Source: Pararhodobacter zhoushanensis
GTDB taxonomy: Bacteria > Pseudomonadota > Alphaproteobacteria > Rhodobacterales > Rhodobacteraceae
Reading direction: 5' to 3'
Assembly (NCBI RefSeq): GCF_003990445.1
Contig: NZ_REEZ01000001.1
Location: 310,001-374,000 of the forward strand
DNA length: 64,000 bases
A program made the translations under genes and the position numbers. Positions within the stretch are counted from its first letter, which is position 1, and each line of letters starts with the position of its first letter. The notes under the pieces were generated by a model. It did not search any database. It was not told the DNA's origin and worked only from the letters and a program-made list of their open reading frames with translations. Shown one piece after another: positions 9,798 through 21,032 of the stretch.

Positions 9798-11387
9798 TCA
9801 GTGACTGGGGGCCGCGTGCGACGCGGCCTCATTGGCTGCGTCGGTGGGGGTGTGAACCACCACGCGGGCGGCGGGATCGATACCGTTCGCAGCGTTGTAT
9901 TGGGTGACGAGCGCCGAGGTCGACGGACCGATCAGATCAGTGATCAGCGACGGATAGACACCCAGAAGCAGGGTCATCGCCACCAGCGGCGCGAACATGA
10001 GCTTTTCACGCATGTCCAGATCGGTGATCTGTTTCAGGCTGTCCTTGACCAGCTGACCAAAGACCACCCGGCGATAGAGCCACAGACCGTAGCAAGCCGA
10101 GAAGATCACCCCGGTCGCCGCCACGGCAGCAACCCAGGTGTTGACCTGGAACACGGCCATGAACGTCAGGAACTCACCGACAAAGCCCGACGTCCCCGGC
10201 AGGCCGACGTTGGCCATCGAAAACAGCATGAACACGGCCGCATACACCGGCATCCGGTTCACCAGACCACCGTAAGCGTCGATGTCGCGGGTGTGGATGC
10301 GGTCATAGACCACGCCGACCGCCAGGAAGAGAGCGCCAGAGACAAAGCCGTGGCTGATCATCTGGAAGATCGCGCCATCAAGGCCCTGCTGGTTGGCGGC
10401 AAAGATGCCCATGGTCACAAAGCCCATATGCGCCACCGAGGAATAGGCGACCAGCTTCTTCATGTCCGACTGCACCAAGGCGACCAGCGAGGCATAGACG
10501 ATGGCAATCGCCGACATCCACAGCACCAGCGGTGCCAGCAGATCAGAGGCAACCGGGAACATCGGCAGCGAGAAGCGCAGGAAGCCGTACCCGCCCATCT
10601 TCAACAGCACCGCCGCCAGCACGACCGAACCTGCCGTCGGTGCCTGAACGTGCGCATCGGGCAACCAGGTGTGGACCGGCCACATCGGCATCTTCACAGC
10701 GAACGAGGCAAAGAATGCCAGGAACATCAGCGTCTGCGCGCCGCCAGCAATCTGCCAGCCCAGCAGCGAGATCGGCCCGGCGTCAAATTCGAACGCCAGA
10801 AGCGTCGGAATATCCGTCGTGCCCGCTTGCAGGTACATGTAGATCATCGCGACCAGCATCAGCACCGAGCCGATGAAGGTGTAGAGGAAGAACTTGAACG
10901 CCGCATAGATGCGGTTCTGACCGCCCCAGATGCCGATGATCAGGAACATCGGGATCAGGCCCGCCTCGAAGAACAGGTAGAACAGGACCAGATCCAGCGA
11001 CACAAAGACGCCGATCATCAGCGTTTCGAGCAGCAGGAAGGCGATCATGTATTCCTTGACGCGCGTCTTGACGCCCCAGCAGGCACCGATGGTGATCGGC
11101 ATCAGGAAGGTCGTCAGCATGACGAACAGGACCGAGATCCCGTCAACGCCAAGGCTGTATTTCAGGCCCAGGATCCAGTCGCGTTGCTCGACGAACTGAA
11201 AGCCCGTATCCGCAGGATTGAACTCGAACAGCAGGATCAGCGAGATCAGGAACGTCGCGCCGGTGGCGAACAGCGCCAGCAGCTTGGCTTGCCGCTGGGT
11301 GTTCTCATCCTCGCCATGCAGAAAGACAGCCCCGATCAGCGCCGCAATCGCAGGAAGGAAAGTGATGATGGACAGCAGGTTCAGCAT
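9798..11387 (-). CDS. nuoM: NADH-quinone oxidoreductase subunit M
   Basis: 529 residues starting at the ATG at 11387, which overlaps the nuoL stop by one base (TGATG). It is an antiporter-like membrane-arm subunit with about 14 helices. The family signature [23 protein letters not shown] is present, containing the pump lysine and the conserved WLPDAH. A second conserved block is [15 protein letters not shown]. The C-terminal tail after residue about 500 is hydrophilic and ends with several His and Ala residues. Longer upstream frames overlap nuoL and are artefacts. Confidence 0.96.
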   Translation of the reverse strand: MLNLLSIITFLPAIAALIGAVFLHGEDENTQRQAKLLALFATGATFLISLILLFEFNPADTGFQFVEQRDWILGLKYSLGVDGISVLFVMLTTFLMPITIGACWGVKTRVKEYMIAFLLLETLMIGVFVSLDLVLFYLFFEAGLIPMFLIIGIWGGQNRIYAAFKFFLYTFIGSVLMLVAMIYMYLQAGTTDIPTLLAFEFDAGPISLLGWQIAGGAQTLMFLAFFASFAVKMPMWPVHTWLPDAHVQAPTAGSVVLAAVLLKMGGYGFLRFSLPMFPVASDLLAPLVLWMSAIAIVYASLVALVQSDMKKLVAYSSVAHMGFVTMGIFAANQQGLDGAIFQMISHGFVSGALFLAVGVVYDRIHTRDIDAYGGLVNRMPVYAAVFMLFSMANVGLPGTSGFVGEFLTFMAVFQVNTWVAAVAATGVIFSACYGLWLYRRVVFGQLVKDSLKQITDLDMREKLMFAPLVAMTLLLGVYPSLITDLIGPSTSALVTQYNAANGIDPAARVVVHTPTDAANEAASHAAPSH

Positions 11388-13357
11388 CAGTGCGCCCCTC
11401 CGGAGAGCGTAACGTAAGTGACCAACACCGCGATGCCGATAACCATGGCGAAGGCGTAGGTGTAGATATAGCCGGACTGGACGCGGGCATAGACGCGGTT
11501 GAGCATCGGCATCACGCCCATGGTCAGCCCGTTGAGGAACCCGTCGATGGTATTGCCGTCGCCGCGCTTCCACAGGAATCGGCCGATGGCCAGCGTCGGT
11601 TTGATGAAGATGAAATTGTAGATCTCATCGAAGTACCACTTGTTGAGCAGGAAGCGGTACAGGATCGGCTGGTTCGCGGCCAGTTTGGCCGGGGACTCGG
11701 GCTTCCAGATGTAGAAGATATACGCCAGCACGAAGCCCACCAGCATCGCCAGGAACGGCGCGAGCTTGGTAAGCGCGCTCAGGTTCTCATGCGCGTTGTG
11801 CAGGGTCTCGTTGGTGTCCAGCATGGCGATGGAATGGCCGAAGAACTCATGGATCGCCTCGTGCGAGCCAAAGAACGGCTCGTACCAGATCATCCCGGCG
11901 AAAACCGCGCCGATGGCCAGGATGCCCAGCGGGATCACCATGGTCAGCGGGCTTTCATGCGCGTGGTCATGCGTGTGATGATCGCCGCGCGGCGTGCCGT
12001 AGAAGGTCATGAAAATCAGGCGCCACGAGTAGAACGAGGTCATCGCCGCCGCCACAACCAGCGCCACATAGGCATAGGTCGCCCCGCCGCCCATCGCGCT
12101 TTCGATGATCGCGTCTTTCGACACGAAGCCAGCAAAGCCGATATGGGTAAAGGGAATGCCGACGCCGGTGATCGCCAGCGTGCCGATCATCATCGCGTAG
12201 AAGGTGTAGGGCAGCTTTTTACGCAGACCGCCATAGTTCCGCATGTCCTGCTCGTGGTGCATCCCGTGGATGACCGAGCCGGCGCCAAGGAACAGCATTG
12301 CCTTGAAGAACGCGTGCGTCAGAAGGTGGAACATGGCGACCGAATAGACGCCCACACCCGCCGCCACGAACATATAGCCCAGCTGCGAACAGGTCGAATA
12401 GGCGATCACGCGCTTGATGTCGTTCTGCACCAGACCCACGGTCGCCGCAAAGAACGCGGTGGCCGAGCCGATGAGCACGATGAACGTCCGGGTGTCGTTG
12501 GCATACTCCATCAGCGGCGACATGCGGCAGATCAGGAACACGCCCGCCGTCACCATGGTCGCGGCGTGGATCAGCGCCGACACGGGCGTCGGGCCTTCCA
12601 TCGCGTCGGGCAGCCAGGTGTGCAGGAACAGCTGCGCCGATTTACCCATCGCACCGATGAACAGGAAGAAACAGGCGGTGTTCAGCGCGTTCCAGTCGGT
12701 GCCCAGGAAGTGGATCGACTGCTGAGACAGAGCCTCGGCCTGATGGAAGATGTCGTCGAACTGGACCGAGTCCGCAAGGAAATACAGCATCATGATGCCG
12801 ATGATGAAGCCAAAGTCACCCACGCGGTTGACGATGAAGGCCTTCATCGCAGCGGCCGAGGCCGACTGCTTTTTCCAATAGAACCCGATCAGCAGATACG
12901 AGGCAAGACCCACGCCTTCCCAGCCAAAGAAGATCTGGATCAGGTTGTCGGCGGTCACCAGCATCAGCATGGCGAAGGTGAAAAGCGAGAGATACGCGAA
13001 GAACCGGGCGCGGTAGCTTTCGTCATGCGTCCAGTTTTCATCATGGGCCATGTAGCCGAACGAATAGAGGTGCACGAGCGCAGAGACCGTGGTCACCACG
13101 ATCAGCATCACCGTGGTCAGCCGGTCAAGCCGGATGCCCCAGCCGCCAACCAGCGAGCCCGAGTCGATGAAGCGCAACACCTGAATCGAGGTGTCGTGCC
13201 CGTCAAAGCTGAGAAACAGGATCCACGAGAGCAGCGCCGACAGGAACAGAAGCGCCGTGGCAATCACCATCCCCGTCTTTTCGCCAATCATCCGCCAGAA
13301 CAGGCCGCAGATGATCGCGCCCACCAGAGGAGCAAAGAGAAGCGTCGTCGCCATCAC
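11387..13357 (-). CDS. nuoL: NADH-quinone oxidoreductase subunit L
   Basis: 656 residues. It is the distal antiporter-like subunit of complex I, with about 16 helices and the long lateral amphipathic helix near the C-terminus. Visible motifs are FVFWEGVG-like ([18 protein letters not shown]), [32 protein letters not shown] and [16 protein letters not shown] loop near residue 455 is histidine-rich (HHTHDHAHE), common in this subunit. Two ATG codons in a row are possible starts. nuoL begins 2 bases after the nuoK stop. Confidence 0.97.
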   Translation of the reverse strand: MMATTLLFAPLVGAIICGLFWRMIGEKTGMVIATALLFLSALLSWILFLSFDGHDTSIQVLRFIDSGSLVGGWGIRLDRLTTVMLIVVTTVSALVHLYSFGYMAHDENWTHDESYRARFFAYLSLFTFAMLMLVTADNLIQIFFGWEGVGLASYLLIGFYWKKQSASAAAMKAFIVNRVGDFGFIIGIMMLYFLADSVQFDDIFHQAEALSQQSIHFLGTDWNALNTACFFLFIGAMGKSAQLFLHTWLPDAMEGPTPVSALIHAATMVTAGVFLICRMSPLMEYANDTRTFIVLIGSATAFFAATVGLVQNDIKRVIAYSTCSQLGYMFVAAGVGVYSVAMFHLLTHAFFKAMLFLGAGSVIHGMHHEQDMRNYGGLRKKLPYTFYAMMIGTLAITGVGIPFTHIGFAGFVSKDAIIESAMGGGATYAYVALVVAAAMTSFYSWRLIFMTFYGTPRGDHHTHDHAHESPLTMVIPLGILAIGAVFAGMIWYEPFFGSHEAIHEFFGHSIAMLDTNETLHNAHENLSALTKLAPFLAMLVGFVLAYIFYIWKPESPAKLAANQPILYRFLLNKWYFDEIYNFIFIKPTLAIGRFLWKRGDGNTIDGFLNGLTMGVMPMLNRVYARVQSGYIYTYAFAMVIGIAVLVTYVTLSGGAH

Positions 13358-13359
13358 AC

Positions 13360-13665
13360 TCAGCCTTTCATCACGTTGACGTCTTCGACGTCGATCGTGC
13401 CGCGGTTACGGAAGAAGGTGACCAGGATCGCAAGACCGATCGCAGCCTCGGCGGCGGCGACGGTAAGCACGAACATGGTGAAAACCTGCCCCACCAGATC
13501 CCCCAGATGGCTGGAGAACGCCACCAGGTTGATGTTCACCGACAGCAGGATCAGTTCGATCGACATCAAGATGACGATGATGTTCTTCCGGTTCAGGAAG
13601 ATCCCGAAAATCCCGATCACGAACAGCGCTGCCGCCACTGTCAGGTAATGCTCAAGTCCCACCAT
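13360..13665 (-). CDS. nuoK: NADH-quinone oxidoreductase subunit K
   Basis: 101 residues from the ATG at 13665 ([12 protein letters not shown]), which has GAGGGA a few bases upstream. It has three transmembrane helices with the two conserved membrane glutamates (in SIELILL and AAAEAAIG) needed for proton pumping by complex I. An upstream in-frame ATG would add nine charged residues not typical of NuoK. A 63-base gap separates it from nuoJ, one of the few larger spaces in this operon. Confidence 0.96.
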   Translation of the reverse strand: MVGLEHYLTVAAALFVIGIFGIFLNRKNIIVILMSIELILLSVNINLVAFSSHLGDLVGQVFTMFVLTVAAAEAAIGLAILVTFFRNRGTIDVEDVNVMKG

Positions 13666-13728
13666 TTGGTCCCTCGTTATCTTTTTATCCAAGGCTCCGC
13701 AGGGGGCCCCGGTATCGTCTGGTGGATG

Positions 13729-14346
13729 TCAGTTCAGGCCTTGGCCCGGTTTGACATCCTTGAGTTCCATCGCCTTGGCCGGGTCGCGCCACATCTGGTG
13801 CAACACGTTCTGGCGTTTGACGTCCGTGCGGTGGCGCAGGGTCAGCACGATCGCACCGATCATGGCAACCAGCAGGACCAGACCGGACAACTGGAACGCC
13901 AGGAAATACTGATCGAAGATCAACAGGCCCAACGCGCGGGCGTTGTCGACCTGAGCCAGATCCGGCGTCACCGCCAGACGCATGCCATCGGCGCCCTCGG
14001 CCGAGGTCCAGGCCCCGAAGAGCAGCGCCAGCTGCATCAGGATGACGATCCCAACGACCGAGGCGAGCGGGAAATAGCGCGCCATTTCGGCTTTGAGCTC
14101 GGCAAAGTCGATGTCGAGCATCATCACCACAAACAGGAACAGCACCATCACCGCGCCGACGTAGACGATCATCAGCAGCATGGCGAGGAATTCAGCCCCC
14201 ATCAGCACGAACAACCCGGCTGCCGAGAGGAAGGTCAGGATCAGCCACAGGACCGAGTGTACCGGGTTGCGGGCCACCACGACCAGCAAAGCCGCCACAA
14301 CCGCCACAATGGCGAAGGCGTAGAAGGCAAAATCGGCAACGCTCAT
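13729..14346 (-). CDS. nuoJ: NADH-quinone oxidoreductase subunit J
   Basis: 205 residues with five predicted transmembrane helices. It is a membrane-arm subunit between the quinone site and the antiporter subunits. The conserved region [13 protein letters not shown] followed by [16 protein letters not shown] (third helix, with the conserved Tyr and Gly of the pi-bulge) is clear. The start at 14346 overlaps the stop of the upstream CMD-family gene (ATGA), so NuoJ synthesis is coupled to that accessory gene. The frame stays open far upstream, but that part is antisense-like noise. Confidence 0.96.
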   Translation of the reverse strand: MSVADFAFYAFAIVAVVAALLVVVARNPVHSVLWLILTFLSAAGLFVLMGAEFLAMLLMIVYVGAVMVLFLFVVMMLDIDFAELKAEMARYFPLASVVGIVILMQLALLFGAWTSAEGADGMRLAVTPDLAQVDNARALGLLIFDQYFLAFQLSGLVLLVAMIGAIVLTLRHRTDVKRQNVLHQMWRDPAKAMELKDVKPGQGLN

Positions 14347-14753
14347 GCGTTCTTCTCCTCGGTCTCTGCAAAGACGCTCTGGGCAATTTCCAGCGCCTTC
14401 TGCATGGCGGGCAAGCCGCCGAACATGCTCATTTGCCAGATCACTTCGGCGATCTCGCGTTGTGTCGCCCCGGCTTCCATCGCGTGGCGCACGGTTGTCT
14501 TCAGCTGCGGCTCGGCCTGTGCACCCAGCACGGTCAGCGCCGCAACGGTCACCAGAAGCCGCGTCTTGGCGTCCAGCCCTTCCCGGTTGAAGGTGCGCCC
14601 GAACCACATTTCCATCATGTCCTTGGACATGGTGGGCATCAACTTGTCCAAGCCCGGAACCTTGAACTGTTCCAGCGCCGGGTTGAAAGCACGCAGCATC
14701 TCTTGCGAGCTTTCCATCATCTGCTGCAGCATCTTGTTGTACGCTTCGGTCAT
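14343..14753 (-). CDS. Carboxymuconolactone decarboxylase (CMD) family protein, copy 1
   Basis: 136 residues, all-helical CMD fold: a helix with [19 protein letters not shown], then a helix with [16 protein letters not shown], then the Q-M-x-M-FGGLPA turn. The sequence has no cysteine, so it cannot act as an AhpD-type peroxiredoxin reductase. It lies between nuoI and nuoJ and overlaps both neighbours (with copy 2 at 14750-14753 and with nuoJ at 14343-14346). That argues for co-translation with complex I subunits. The N-terminal 45 residues are methionine-rich and not part of the core domain. The function in the operon is unknown. Confidence 0.85.
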   Translation of the reverse strand: MTEAYNKMLQQMMESSQEMLRAFNPALEQFKVPGLDKLMPTMSKDMMEMWFGRTFNREGLDAKTRLLVTVAALTVLGAQAEPQLKTTVRHAMEAGATQREIAEVIWQMSMFGGLPAMQKALEIAQSVFAETEEKNA

Positions 14754-15151
14754 GCCACGCCCTCCCCTTCGGCGTCGAAAACCTCGATGGCCGCGTTGAG
14801 CGCGTTGAACATGGCAGGCATCCCGCCATAAAGCGCCATTTGATAAATGACTTCGGCGATTTCCTCGCGCGAGGCTCCCAGCTTGCGGCAGGCAGCAACG
14901 TGGATCTTCAGCTGCGGGCGGGTCTGCGCGCCCAAGGCTGTCAGCGCTGAAATGGTGGCCAGCTCCCGCGTTTTGTCGTCCAGAACGCCGCGCGTATAGG
15001 TGCGCCCGTTCAGCTCGACCAGATCGCGGGCCAGCCCCGGCAACAGCGCGTCATAACGCGCGCGCAGGGCCGTTTCCATACCGGGGTTCGTCGCCTCGGT
15101 ATAGGCCTTGCCACGCGCGTAGGCGTCAGACTGTTGCAGGTCAGCGGTCAT
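14750..15151 (-). CDS. Carboxymuconolactone decarboxylase (CMD) family protein, copy 2
   Basis: 133 residues and clearly paralogous to the next gene: [23 protein letters not shown] and [25 protein letters not shown] align with the equivalent blocks of copy 1. It has a single cysteine, so again no redox CxxC. It begins where nuoI ends (4-base overlap) and its stop overlaps copy 1. A tandem duplication followed by divergence, or a heteromeric complex, would explain the arrangement. The substrate is unknown; gamma-carboxymuconolactone decarboxylase activity is unlikely from context. Confidence 0.85.
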   Translation of the reverse strand: MTADLQQSDAYARGKAYTEATNPGMETALRARYDALLPGLARDLVELNGRTYTRGVLDDKTRELATISALTALGAQTRPQLKIHVAACRKLGASREEIAEVIYQMALYGGMPAMFNALNAAIEVFDAEGEGVA

Positions 15152-15642
15152 CGGTAGGGCGCGTCCAGTTCCAGGTTGCGGGCGATCTCGGCTTCCCAGC
15201 GGTCGCCGTTCGAGAGCAGCTTGTCCTTGTCATAGAACAGCTCTTCGCGGGTTTCCGTGGCGAATTCGAAGTTCGGGCCTTCGACAATGGCATCGACCGG
15301 GCAAGCCTCCTGGCAGAAGCCGCAGTAGATGCATTTCGTCATGTCGATATCGTAGCGCGTGGTGCGGCGGCTGCCGTCGTCACGGGGTTCCGCGTCGATG
15401 GTGATTGCCTGCGCGGGGCAGATCGCTTCGCACAATTTGCACGCGATGCAGCGCTCTTCACCGTTGGGATACCGGCGCAGCGCATGCTCACCGCGGAAAC
15501 GCGGGCTGAGCGGCCCCTTTTCATGCGGGTAGTTGAGCGTGTCCTTGGGCCGGAAGAAATACTTCAGCCCCAGCCCGAACCCTTTGAAGAAGTCCGCCAG
15601 CAGGAAGTATTTTACGGCGCGGGTATAATCGATCTGGCTCAT
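15148..15642 (-). CDS. nuoI: NADH-quinone oxidoreductase subunit I
   Basis: 164 residues from the ATG at 15642 ([13 protein letters not shown]), the usual alphaproteobacterial N-terminus. It is a peripheral-arm ferredoxin-like subunit that carries clusters N6a and N6b. Two 4Fe-4S motifs are visible: [12 protein letters not shown] and [12 protein letters not shown]. The ATG lies 1 base past the nuoH stop. The longer frame upstream overlaps nuoH and is rejected. Confidence 0.97.
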   Translation of the reverse strand: MSQIDYTRAVKYFLLADFFKGFGLGLKYFFRPKDTLNYPHEKGPLSPRFRGEHALRRYPNGEERCIACKLCEAICPAQAITIDAEPRDDGSRRTTRYDIDMTKCIYCGFCQEACPVDAIVEGPNFEFATETREELFYDKDKLLSNGDRWEAEIARNLELDAPYR

Positions 15643-15643
15643 A

Positions 15644-16684
15644 TCAGCCCCCAATCGCCCAGCGAGCCCAGAAGCCGCCAAGCACTTCAAATTTCGCCAG
15701 GAACGCCACGATCACGACCCAGCCCAGCGACATCGGCAGGAAGACCTTCCAGCCAATGCGCATTAGTTGGTCGTAGCGGTAGCGCGGCACGATAGCCTTG
15801 ACCATCGAGAACACGAAGAACGCCAGCAGCATCTTGATGACCATCCACCAGATGCCATCGGGCAGACCCGGGATCGGGGACAGCCAGCCGCCGAAGAACA
15901 GAAGCGAGATCAGCGCGCACATCAGCACGACCGCAACCAGTTCGCCGATCATGAACAGCAGGAACGGCGTGGACGAGTATTCCACCTGATAGCCAGCCAC
16001 CAGCTCGGATTCCGCTTCGGGTAGATCGAACGGCGGGCGGTTGGTTTCCGCCAGCGCCGAGATCAGGAACAGGAACATCATCGGGAAATGCGGGATGAAG
16101 TACCAGTTCAGCAGTCCGTAGTCGCCTTGCTGTGCATGCACGATATCGGTCAGGTTCATCGACCCGGTCGAGATGATCACCCCGATGATGATCAGACCGA
16201 TCGACACCTCGTAGCTGATCATCTGCGCCGCGGACCGCAGCGAGCCCAGGAACGGGTATTTCGAGTTCGACGCCCAGCCGCCCATGATCACGCCATACAC
16301 CTCAAGCGAGGAGACGGCGAAGATGTACAGGATCGCGACGTTGATGTTGGCAACGACCAGACCTTCAGAGAACGGGATCACCGCCCAGGCGATCAGCGCC
16401 ATGACCAGCGACACCATCGGTGCCAGCAGGAACACGATGCGGTCGGCCCCGGCGGGGAAGATCACTTCCTTGACGATATACTTGATGAAGTCGGCGAAGC
16501 TTTGCAGCAGGCCGAAGGGACCAACGATGTTGGGCCCTTTGCGCATCTGGACGGCGGCCCAGATCTTGCGGTCAGCGTACATCAGGAACGCCAGTGCCAC
16601 CAGAAGCGGCACAATGACCAAAAGGACCTGCCCGACGATCAGCAGGAAAATCCCGAAGTAGTTTGTGGTAAAGAAGTCAGCCAT
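15644..16684 (-). CDS. nuoH: NADH-quinone oxidoreductase subunit H
   Basis: 346 residues with eight or nine transmembrane helices. It is the membrane subunit that forms the quinone chamber with NuoB and NuoD. Conserved motifs include the [20 protein letters not shown] loop and the [29 protein letters not shown] stretch, with its acidic residues next to the quinone site. The 9 bases upstream separate it from the lipoprotein gene. Normal length and no anomalies. Confidence 0.97.
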   Translation of the reverse strand: MADFFTTNYFGIFLLIVGQVLLVIVPLLVALAFLMYADRKIWAAVQMRKGPNIVGPFGLLQSFADFIKYIVKEVIFPAGADRIVFLLAPMVSLVMALIAWAVIPFSEGLVVANINVAILYIFAVSSLEVYGVIMGGWASNSKYPFLGSLRSAAQMISYEVSIGLIIIGVIISTGSMNLTDIVHAQQGDYGLLNWYFIPHFPMMFLFLISALAETNRPPFDLPEAESELVAGYQVEYSSTPFLLFMIGELVAVVLMCALISLLFFGGWLSPIPGLPDGIWWMVIKMLLAFFVFSMVKAIVPRYRYDQLMRIGWKVFLPMSLGWVVIVAFLAKFEVLGGFWARWAIGG

Positions 16685-16693
16685 GTGTTGTCC

Positions 16694-17113
16694 TCAGACC
16701 GTCGGTATTCCCTGCTCGATACAATCGGCCACCGTCACTTCGGCGTCGATTGTCCGAAATCCCCGTGGCAGCGACGGTGACACGGTATACACCGCATCCG
16801 CCTGCCACAGAGCACCCTCGTTGTTCACCGTGGTGCGCACGTGTCGCGCAAAGCCATAGCCACGGATCAGCGCGTATTGCGCTGCCGCACAGCGGGCATA
16901 GACGATGGGATCCTGGGTATCGCGTGCACCCTCCATCGCCACCACGAAATGGACCAGATCACCGTCCAGCAGCTGCGTTTGCACGCCCCGGTAAACGGCG
17001 TCTTCCGGCGCACCCAGCACCGCGTCACCCGGCTGCGGTGCGGCAGTGCCGCATCCCGCCAGTCCGATCAGGACCAGCGCCAGGGAGAGCGTGAAGGGAG
17101 CGCCAAGCGTCAT
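16694..17113 (-). CDS. Small lipoprotein in the nuo operon
   Basis: 139 residues. The N-terminus is a lipoprotein signal peptide ending in the lipobox LAGC (Cys about 21). After cleavage and lipidation the protein would sit in the periplasm. Three further cysteines are present in the mature part. No known domain was recognised. The gene fits exactly between nuoG (3 bases upstream) and nuoH (9 bases downstream), so it is transcribed with complex I. A role in assembly, or simply an envelope protein carried with the operon, are both possible. Confidence 0.7.
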   Translation of the reverse strand: MTLGAPFTLSLALVLIGLAGCGTAAPQPGDAVLGAPEDAVYRGVQTQLLDGDLVHFVVAMEGARDTQDPIVYARCAAAQYALIRGYGFARHVRTTVNNEGALWQADAVYTVSPSLPRGFRTIDAEVTVADCIEQGIPTV

Positions 17114-17116
17114 GCG

Positions 17117-19138
17117 TTACTCCGCCGCCATCGGCTGCGCTTTGCGCGCCGCCGCCGATGCGCTCAGCTCGGCCATCAGGCCAGAGGCGCGCGCAATCGG
17201 ATTGGACAGGTAGAAATCCTTGACCGCCGGGCGGAAGCTGGCATCGCCCAGCTTGCCCGCTTCCAGCGGCTGCCAGTCGTTCTCCGGCACCTCGTCGATC
17301 ATCTCGAGATGCGGCACGGCGGCAACCAGATGGCTGCGCAGCGCGCCAAGGCTGTCCCACGGCAGCACCGTGCCGACCTCAGCCGACAGGGCGCGCAGGA
17401 TGGCCCAGTTTTCCTTGGCCTCACCCGGCGCAAACCCGGCGCGAAGCGCCAGTTGCGGACGACCTTCTGTGTTGACGAAGATCCCGTTCTCTTCGGTATA
17501 CGCAGCACCCGGCAGGATCACGTCGGCGCGGTGCGCCCCGCGGTCGCCGTGGCTGCCCTGATAGATCACGAAGGGACCGGCATCGATGTCCAGCTCATCC
17601 GCGCCCAGATTATAGACGACATCCGCGCCGTCGGTCGCGGCTTGCAGCCCGCCCTCGGTCACAGCGCCGATATCCAGCGCGCCAACGCGGCTGGCGGCGG
17701 TGTGCAGGACCATCAGCTTCGACTGCGCGGCGTCGGCCATTTTCATGCAGGTGCCCAGAACGGCAAGGCCATCGGCTTCATTCAGGGCGCCCTGCCCGAT
17801 GATCATCACGCCCGGCACGCCGTGCTTCTCGCTGTGATCCATCGCAGCCAGTTTTGCCAAAGCAGCGCGGTCGGTGCCGATCTCGCTGACGTCATAGGTC
17901 AGGTCCGCCGGCTGGCCGATCCGCGCAACCTTGGCACCGTTGAGCCACGCCTTGCGGATACGCGCGTTCAGCACCGGCGCTTCTTCGCGCGGGTTGGTGC
18001 CTATCAGCAGGATCATCTTGGCGGAATCGATGTCCTCGATCGTCGCATTGCCCACATAGGCCGAACGGTTGCCCGCTGGAACACGGCTGCCGTCAACGCG
18101 GGCTTCCACCGAACCGCCAAGGCCTTCGACCAGCGTTTTGAGCGAATAGGCCGCCTCGGTCGACACCAGATCACCGATCAGGCCCGCCACTTTCGTGGCA
18201 CCCTTCAGCTTGGCACCCACCAATTTCAGCGCCTCATCCCAGCCCGCTTTGCGCAGTTTGCCGTTTTCACGGATATACGGCGTGTCCAGACGCTGGCGTT
18301 TCAGCCCGTCCCAGACGAAGCGCGTCTTGTCCGAAATCCACTCTTCGTTAACGCCGTCATGGTTGCGCGGCAGGATGCGCATCACTTCGCGGCCCTTGGT
18401 GTCAACGCGGATGTTGGACCCCAGCGCATCCATCACGTCGATGGATTCGGTTTTGGTCAGTTCCCACGGGCGGGCGGTGAAGGCGTAGGGTTTGGACACC
18501 AAAGCGCCCACCGGGCACAGGTCGATGATGTTGCCCTGCAGGTTCGAATCCAGCGTCTGGTTCAGATAGCTGGTGATCTCGGCATCTTCACCGCGCCCGG
18601 TCTGACCCATCTGCGTGATGCCCGCGACCTCGGTGGTGAAGCGCACACAGCGCGTGCAACTGATGCAGCGCGTCATGTGGGTTTCGACCAGCGGGCCCAG
18701 ATCCAGATCTTCGGACGCGCGCTTGGGCTCGCGGAAACGGCTGAAATCAACGCCATAAGCCATGGCCTGATCCTGCAGATCGCACTCGCCGCCCTGATCG
18801 CAGATCGGGCAATCCAGCGGGTGGTTGATCAGCAGAAACTCCATCACGCCTTCGCGGGCCTTCTTGACCATCGGCGAGTTGGTTTTCACCACCGGCGGCT
18901 GGCCTTCCGGCCCGGGACGCAGATCCTTGACCTGCATCGCGCAGGACGCGGCGGGCTTGGGCGGGCCGCCGACGACCTCGACCAGACACATGCGGCAGTT
19001 CCCCGCAATCGACAGGCGCTCGTGGTAGCAGAAGCGCGGCACTTCGACGCCGGCCACTTCACACGCCTGGATGAGGGTCATCGCGGGATGAACCTCGACC
19101 TCGCGGCCATCGATGATGATCTTGCGGAGATCTGACAT
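17117..19138 (-). CDS. nuoG: NADH-quinone oxidoreductase subunit G
   Basis: 673 residues, the short alphaproteobacterial/mitochondrial (75-kDa) form. It carries the 2Fe-2S cluster N1b ([15 protein letters not shown]), the His-ligated N5 cluster ([15 protein letters not shown]) and N4 (CISCTRC, with the distal Cys in DLCPVG). The rest is the molybdopterin-oxidoreductase-like domain, which lacks cofactor in complex I. There is no sign of the extra N7 cluster motif. It begins 3 bases after the stop of the DUF5333 gene. Confidence 0.97.
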   Translation of the reverse strand: MSDLRKIIIDGREVEVHPAMTLIQACEVAGVEVPRFCYHERLSIAGNCRMCLVEVVGGPPKPAASCAMQVKDLRPGPEGQPPVVKTNSPMVKKAREGVMEFLLINHPLDCPICDQGGECDLQDQAMAYGVDFSRFREPKRASEDLDLGPLVETHMTRCISCTRCVRFTTEVAGITQMGQTGRGEDAEITSYLNQTLDSNLQGNIIDLCPVGALVSKPYAFTARPWELTKTESIDVMDALGSNIRVDTKGREVMRILPRNHDGVNEEWISDKTRFVWDGLKRQRLDTPYIRENGKLRKAGWDEALKLVGAKLKGATKVAGLIGDLVSTEAAYSLKTLVEGLGGSVEARVDGSRVPAGNRSAYVGNATIEDIDSAKMILLIGTNPREEAPVLNARIRKAWLNGAKVARIGQPADLTYDVSEIGTDRAALAKLAAMDHSEKHGVPGVMIIGQGALNEADGLAVLGTCMKMADAAQSKLMVLHTAASRVGALDIGAVTEGGLQAATDGADVVYNLGADELDIDAGPFVIYQGSHGDRGAHRADVILPGAAYTEENGIFVNTEGRPQLALRAGFAPGEAKENWAILRALSAEVGTVLPWDSLGALRSHLVAAVPHLEMIDEVPENDWQPLEAGKLGDASFRPAVKDFYLSNPIARASGLMAELSASAAARKAQPMAAE

Positions 19139-19141
19139 GGC

Positions 19142-19573
19142 TTACCTTGCTCTCAGAAGTTCACCGGCCTGACTGCCGGCAGCGATCTCGGACAGGCCGA
19201 GCGCGCAATAGGTGTCCGGTGCGCCCTCGCGCACCCCGTGTTCGGCGAAATACGCCATAACCTCGGCGCGCATGCGCGTTTCGGTCGAATCGGCGGTCTG
19301 GAAGGCGCGGATTTCCTGACGCGAATACCCGCGCGAGCGCGCCTCATTGTACAGGCCCAGCACAAACCCCGTCGCCCGCAGGGTTCGCGCCTCAATCGTC
19401 TCGCAGTTCTTGCGGATCTCATCGGCCACGGCCAGCGAGAACAGATCGCGCCAGATTTGCGGATCCGCCTGCAGCGTTGCGTTGATCTCTTCCTGTGAGG
19501 TCGCCTGAACCGGGGCGGCAATCCCCAAAGTGGCCGCGACGACCGCACCAAAAGCAGCGTGTTTGATCGACAT
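19142..19573 (-). CDS. DUF5333-type exported protein in the nuo operon
   Basis: 143 residues from the ATG at 19573, chosen because it gives a clean Sec signal peptide (MSIKHAAFGAVVAATLGIAA, cleavage around AQA-like PVQA) and has AAGGATC just upstream. The mature protein is helical and contains two cysteines (in RKNCETI and DTYCALGL), which could form a disulfide. It looks like the DUF5333 family that I associate with Rhodobacteraceae nuo operons. It sits between nuoF and nuoG. Function unknown; a periplasmic location is inferred from the signal peptide. A longer frame upstream adds a basic segment with no support. Confidence 0.65.
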   Translation of the reverse strand: MSIKHAAFGAVVAATLGIAAPVQATSQEEINATLQADPQIWRDLFSLAVADEIRKNCETIEARTLRATGFVLGLYNEARSRGYSRQEIRAFQTADSTETRMRAEVMAYFAEHGVREGAPDTYCALGLSEIAAGSQAGELLRAR

Positions 19574-19730
19574 GAGTGATCCTTCCCTTACGCGCAGGAG
19601 TGCGCGCGAGAGAGATAGCACAGTCATGGGAACACGCGTGATCACACCCGCGAGGCCCGCGCACGCCGTCAGAGCCGCCGAAAGGCGGTCCTGAGCGATG
19701 TGAGCAGGGAAAGCGGTGTGCGTCATGATC

Positions 19731-21029
19731 TTACTCGGCGGCCACGGCCGAAACCCGGCCGGTTTTCTGCGAACGTACGCGATCTTCGATCACGTCGCGG
19801 AAGTTGCGGATCAGGCCCTGGATCGGCCACGCAGCGGCATCGCCGAGCGCGCAAATCGTATGGCCTTCGACCTGCTTGGTCACGTCCCACAGCATGTCGA
19901 TCTCTTCCAGCTCGGCCTCGCCTTTGACCAGACGGTCCATGACGCGCATCATCCAGCCGGTGCCTTCACGGCAGGGCGTACACTGGCCGCAGCTTTCGTG
20001 CTTGTAGAACGCCGACAGACGCCAGATCGCCTTGATGATGTCGGTGGATTTATCCATCACGATCACCGCAGCGGTGCCCAGTCCCGAGCCCAGATCGTTG
20101 CGCAGATAGTCGAAGTCCATGATCGCGTCGCGCATCTTTTCGCCGCGCACCAGCGGCACGGACGAGCCGCCGGGGATCACCGCCAGCAGGTTGTCCCAGC
20201 CGCCGCGAATGCCGCCGCAATGCTTCTCGATCAGTTCTTCAAAGCTGATCGACATCGCTTCTTCGACGACGCAGGGGTTGTTCACATGGCCCGAGATCGC
20301 GAAGAGCTTGGTGCCCGCGTTGTTCGGACGGCCAAAGCCCGCGAACCACGCGCCGCCCCGGCGCAGGATGGTCGGCACAACGGCAATCGACTCGACGTTG
20401 TTCACCGTGGTCGGGCAGCCATAGAGGCCCGCGCCCGCCGGGAACGGCGGCTTCATGCGCGGCATGCCCTTGCGGCCTTCCAGCGACTCCAGCAGCGCGG
20501 TTTCTTCGCCGCAGATATAGGCCCCGGCGCCGTGGTGCAGGTAGATGTCGAAATCCCAGCCCGAGCCGCAGGCGTTCTTGCCGACCAGACCGGCATCATA
20601 GGCCTCGTCAATCGCGGCTTGAAGGGCCTCACGCTCGCGGATGTATTCGCCGCGGATGTAGATGTAGCAGGCATGCGCGTTCATCGCGAAGGAGGCGATC
20701 AGACAACCCTCGATCAGGGTATGCGGATCATGGCGCATGATCTCGCGGTCCTTGCAGGTGCCCGGCTCGGATTCGTCAGCGTTCACGACCAGATAGGCCG
20801 GACGACCGTCGCTTTCCTTGGGCATGAAGGACCACTTCAGACCGGTCGGAAAGCCCGCGCCCCCGCGACCGCGCAGGCCCGAGGCTTTCATCTCGGTCAC
20901 AATCCAGTCGCGGCCCTTGCCGATGATGTCCTTGGTCCCGTCCCAATGGCCACGCGCCTGCGCGCCTTTCAGCGAACGGTCGTACATGCCGTAGATGTTG
21001 GTAAAGATCCGGTCTTGATCCTTCAGCAT
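19731..21029 (-). CDS. nuoF: NADH-quinone oxidoreductase subunit F
   Basis: 432 residues. It is the NADH- and FMN-binding subunit at the tip of complex I. The NADH site [16 protein letters not shown] and the FMN region [13 protein letters not shown] are present. Cluster N3 is ligated by [13 protein letters not shown] plus a distal cysteine in HTICALGDA. It starts 3 bases after the DUF5337 gene. A 157-base gap to the DUF5333 gene follows. Confidence 0.97.
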   Translation of the reverse strand: MLKDQDRIFTNIYGMYDRSLKGAQARGHWDGTKDIIGKGRDWIVTEMKASGLRGRGGAGFPTGLKWSFMPKESDGRPAYLVVNADESEPGTCKDREIMRHDPHTLIEGCLIASFAMNAHACYIYIRGEYIREREALQAAIDEAYDAGLVGKNACGSGWDFDIYLHHGAGAYICGEETALLESLEGRKGMPRMKPPFPAGAGLYGCPTTVNNVESIAVVPTILRRGGAWFAGFGRPNNAGTKLFAISGHVNNPCVVEEAMSISFEELIEKHCGGIRGGWDNLLAVIPGGSSVPLVRGEKMRDAIMDFDYLRNDLGSGLGTAAVIVMDKSTDIIKAIWRLSAFYKHESCGQCTPCREGTGWMMRVMDRLVKGEAELEEIDMLWDVTKQVEGHTICALGDAAAWPIQGLIRNFRDVIEDRVRSQKTGRVSAVAAE

Positions 21030-21032
21030 CGC

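Noticed and set aside
11390-19135. Very long open frames on the plus strand opposite nuoL and nuoG
   Set aside because: They are antisense shadows produced by high GC codon use; their sequences are rich in Arg/His/Asp/Gln with no recognisable fold, while the minus-strand genes are clearly real.
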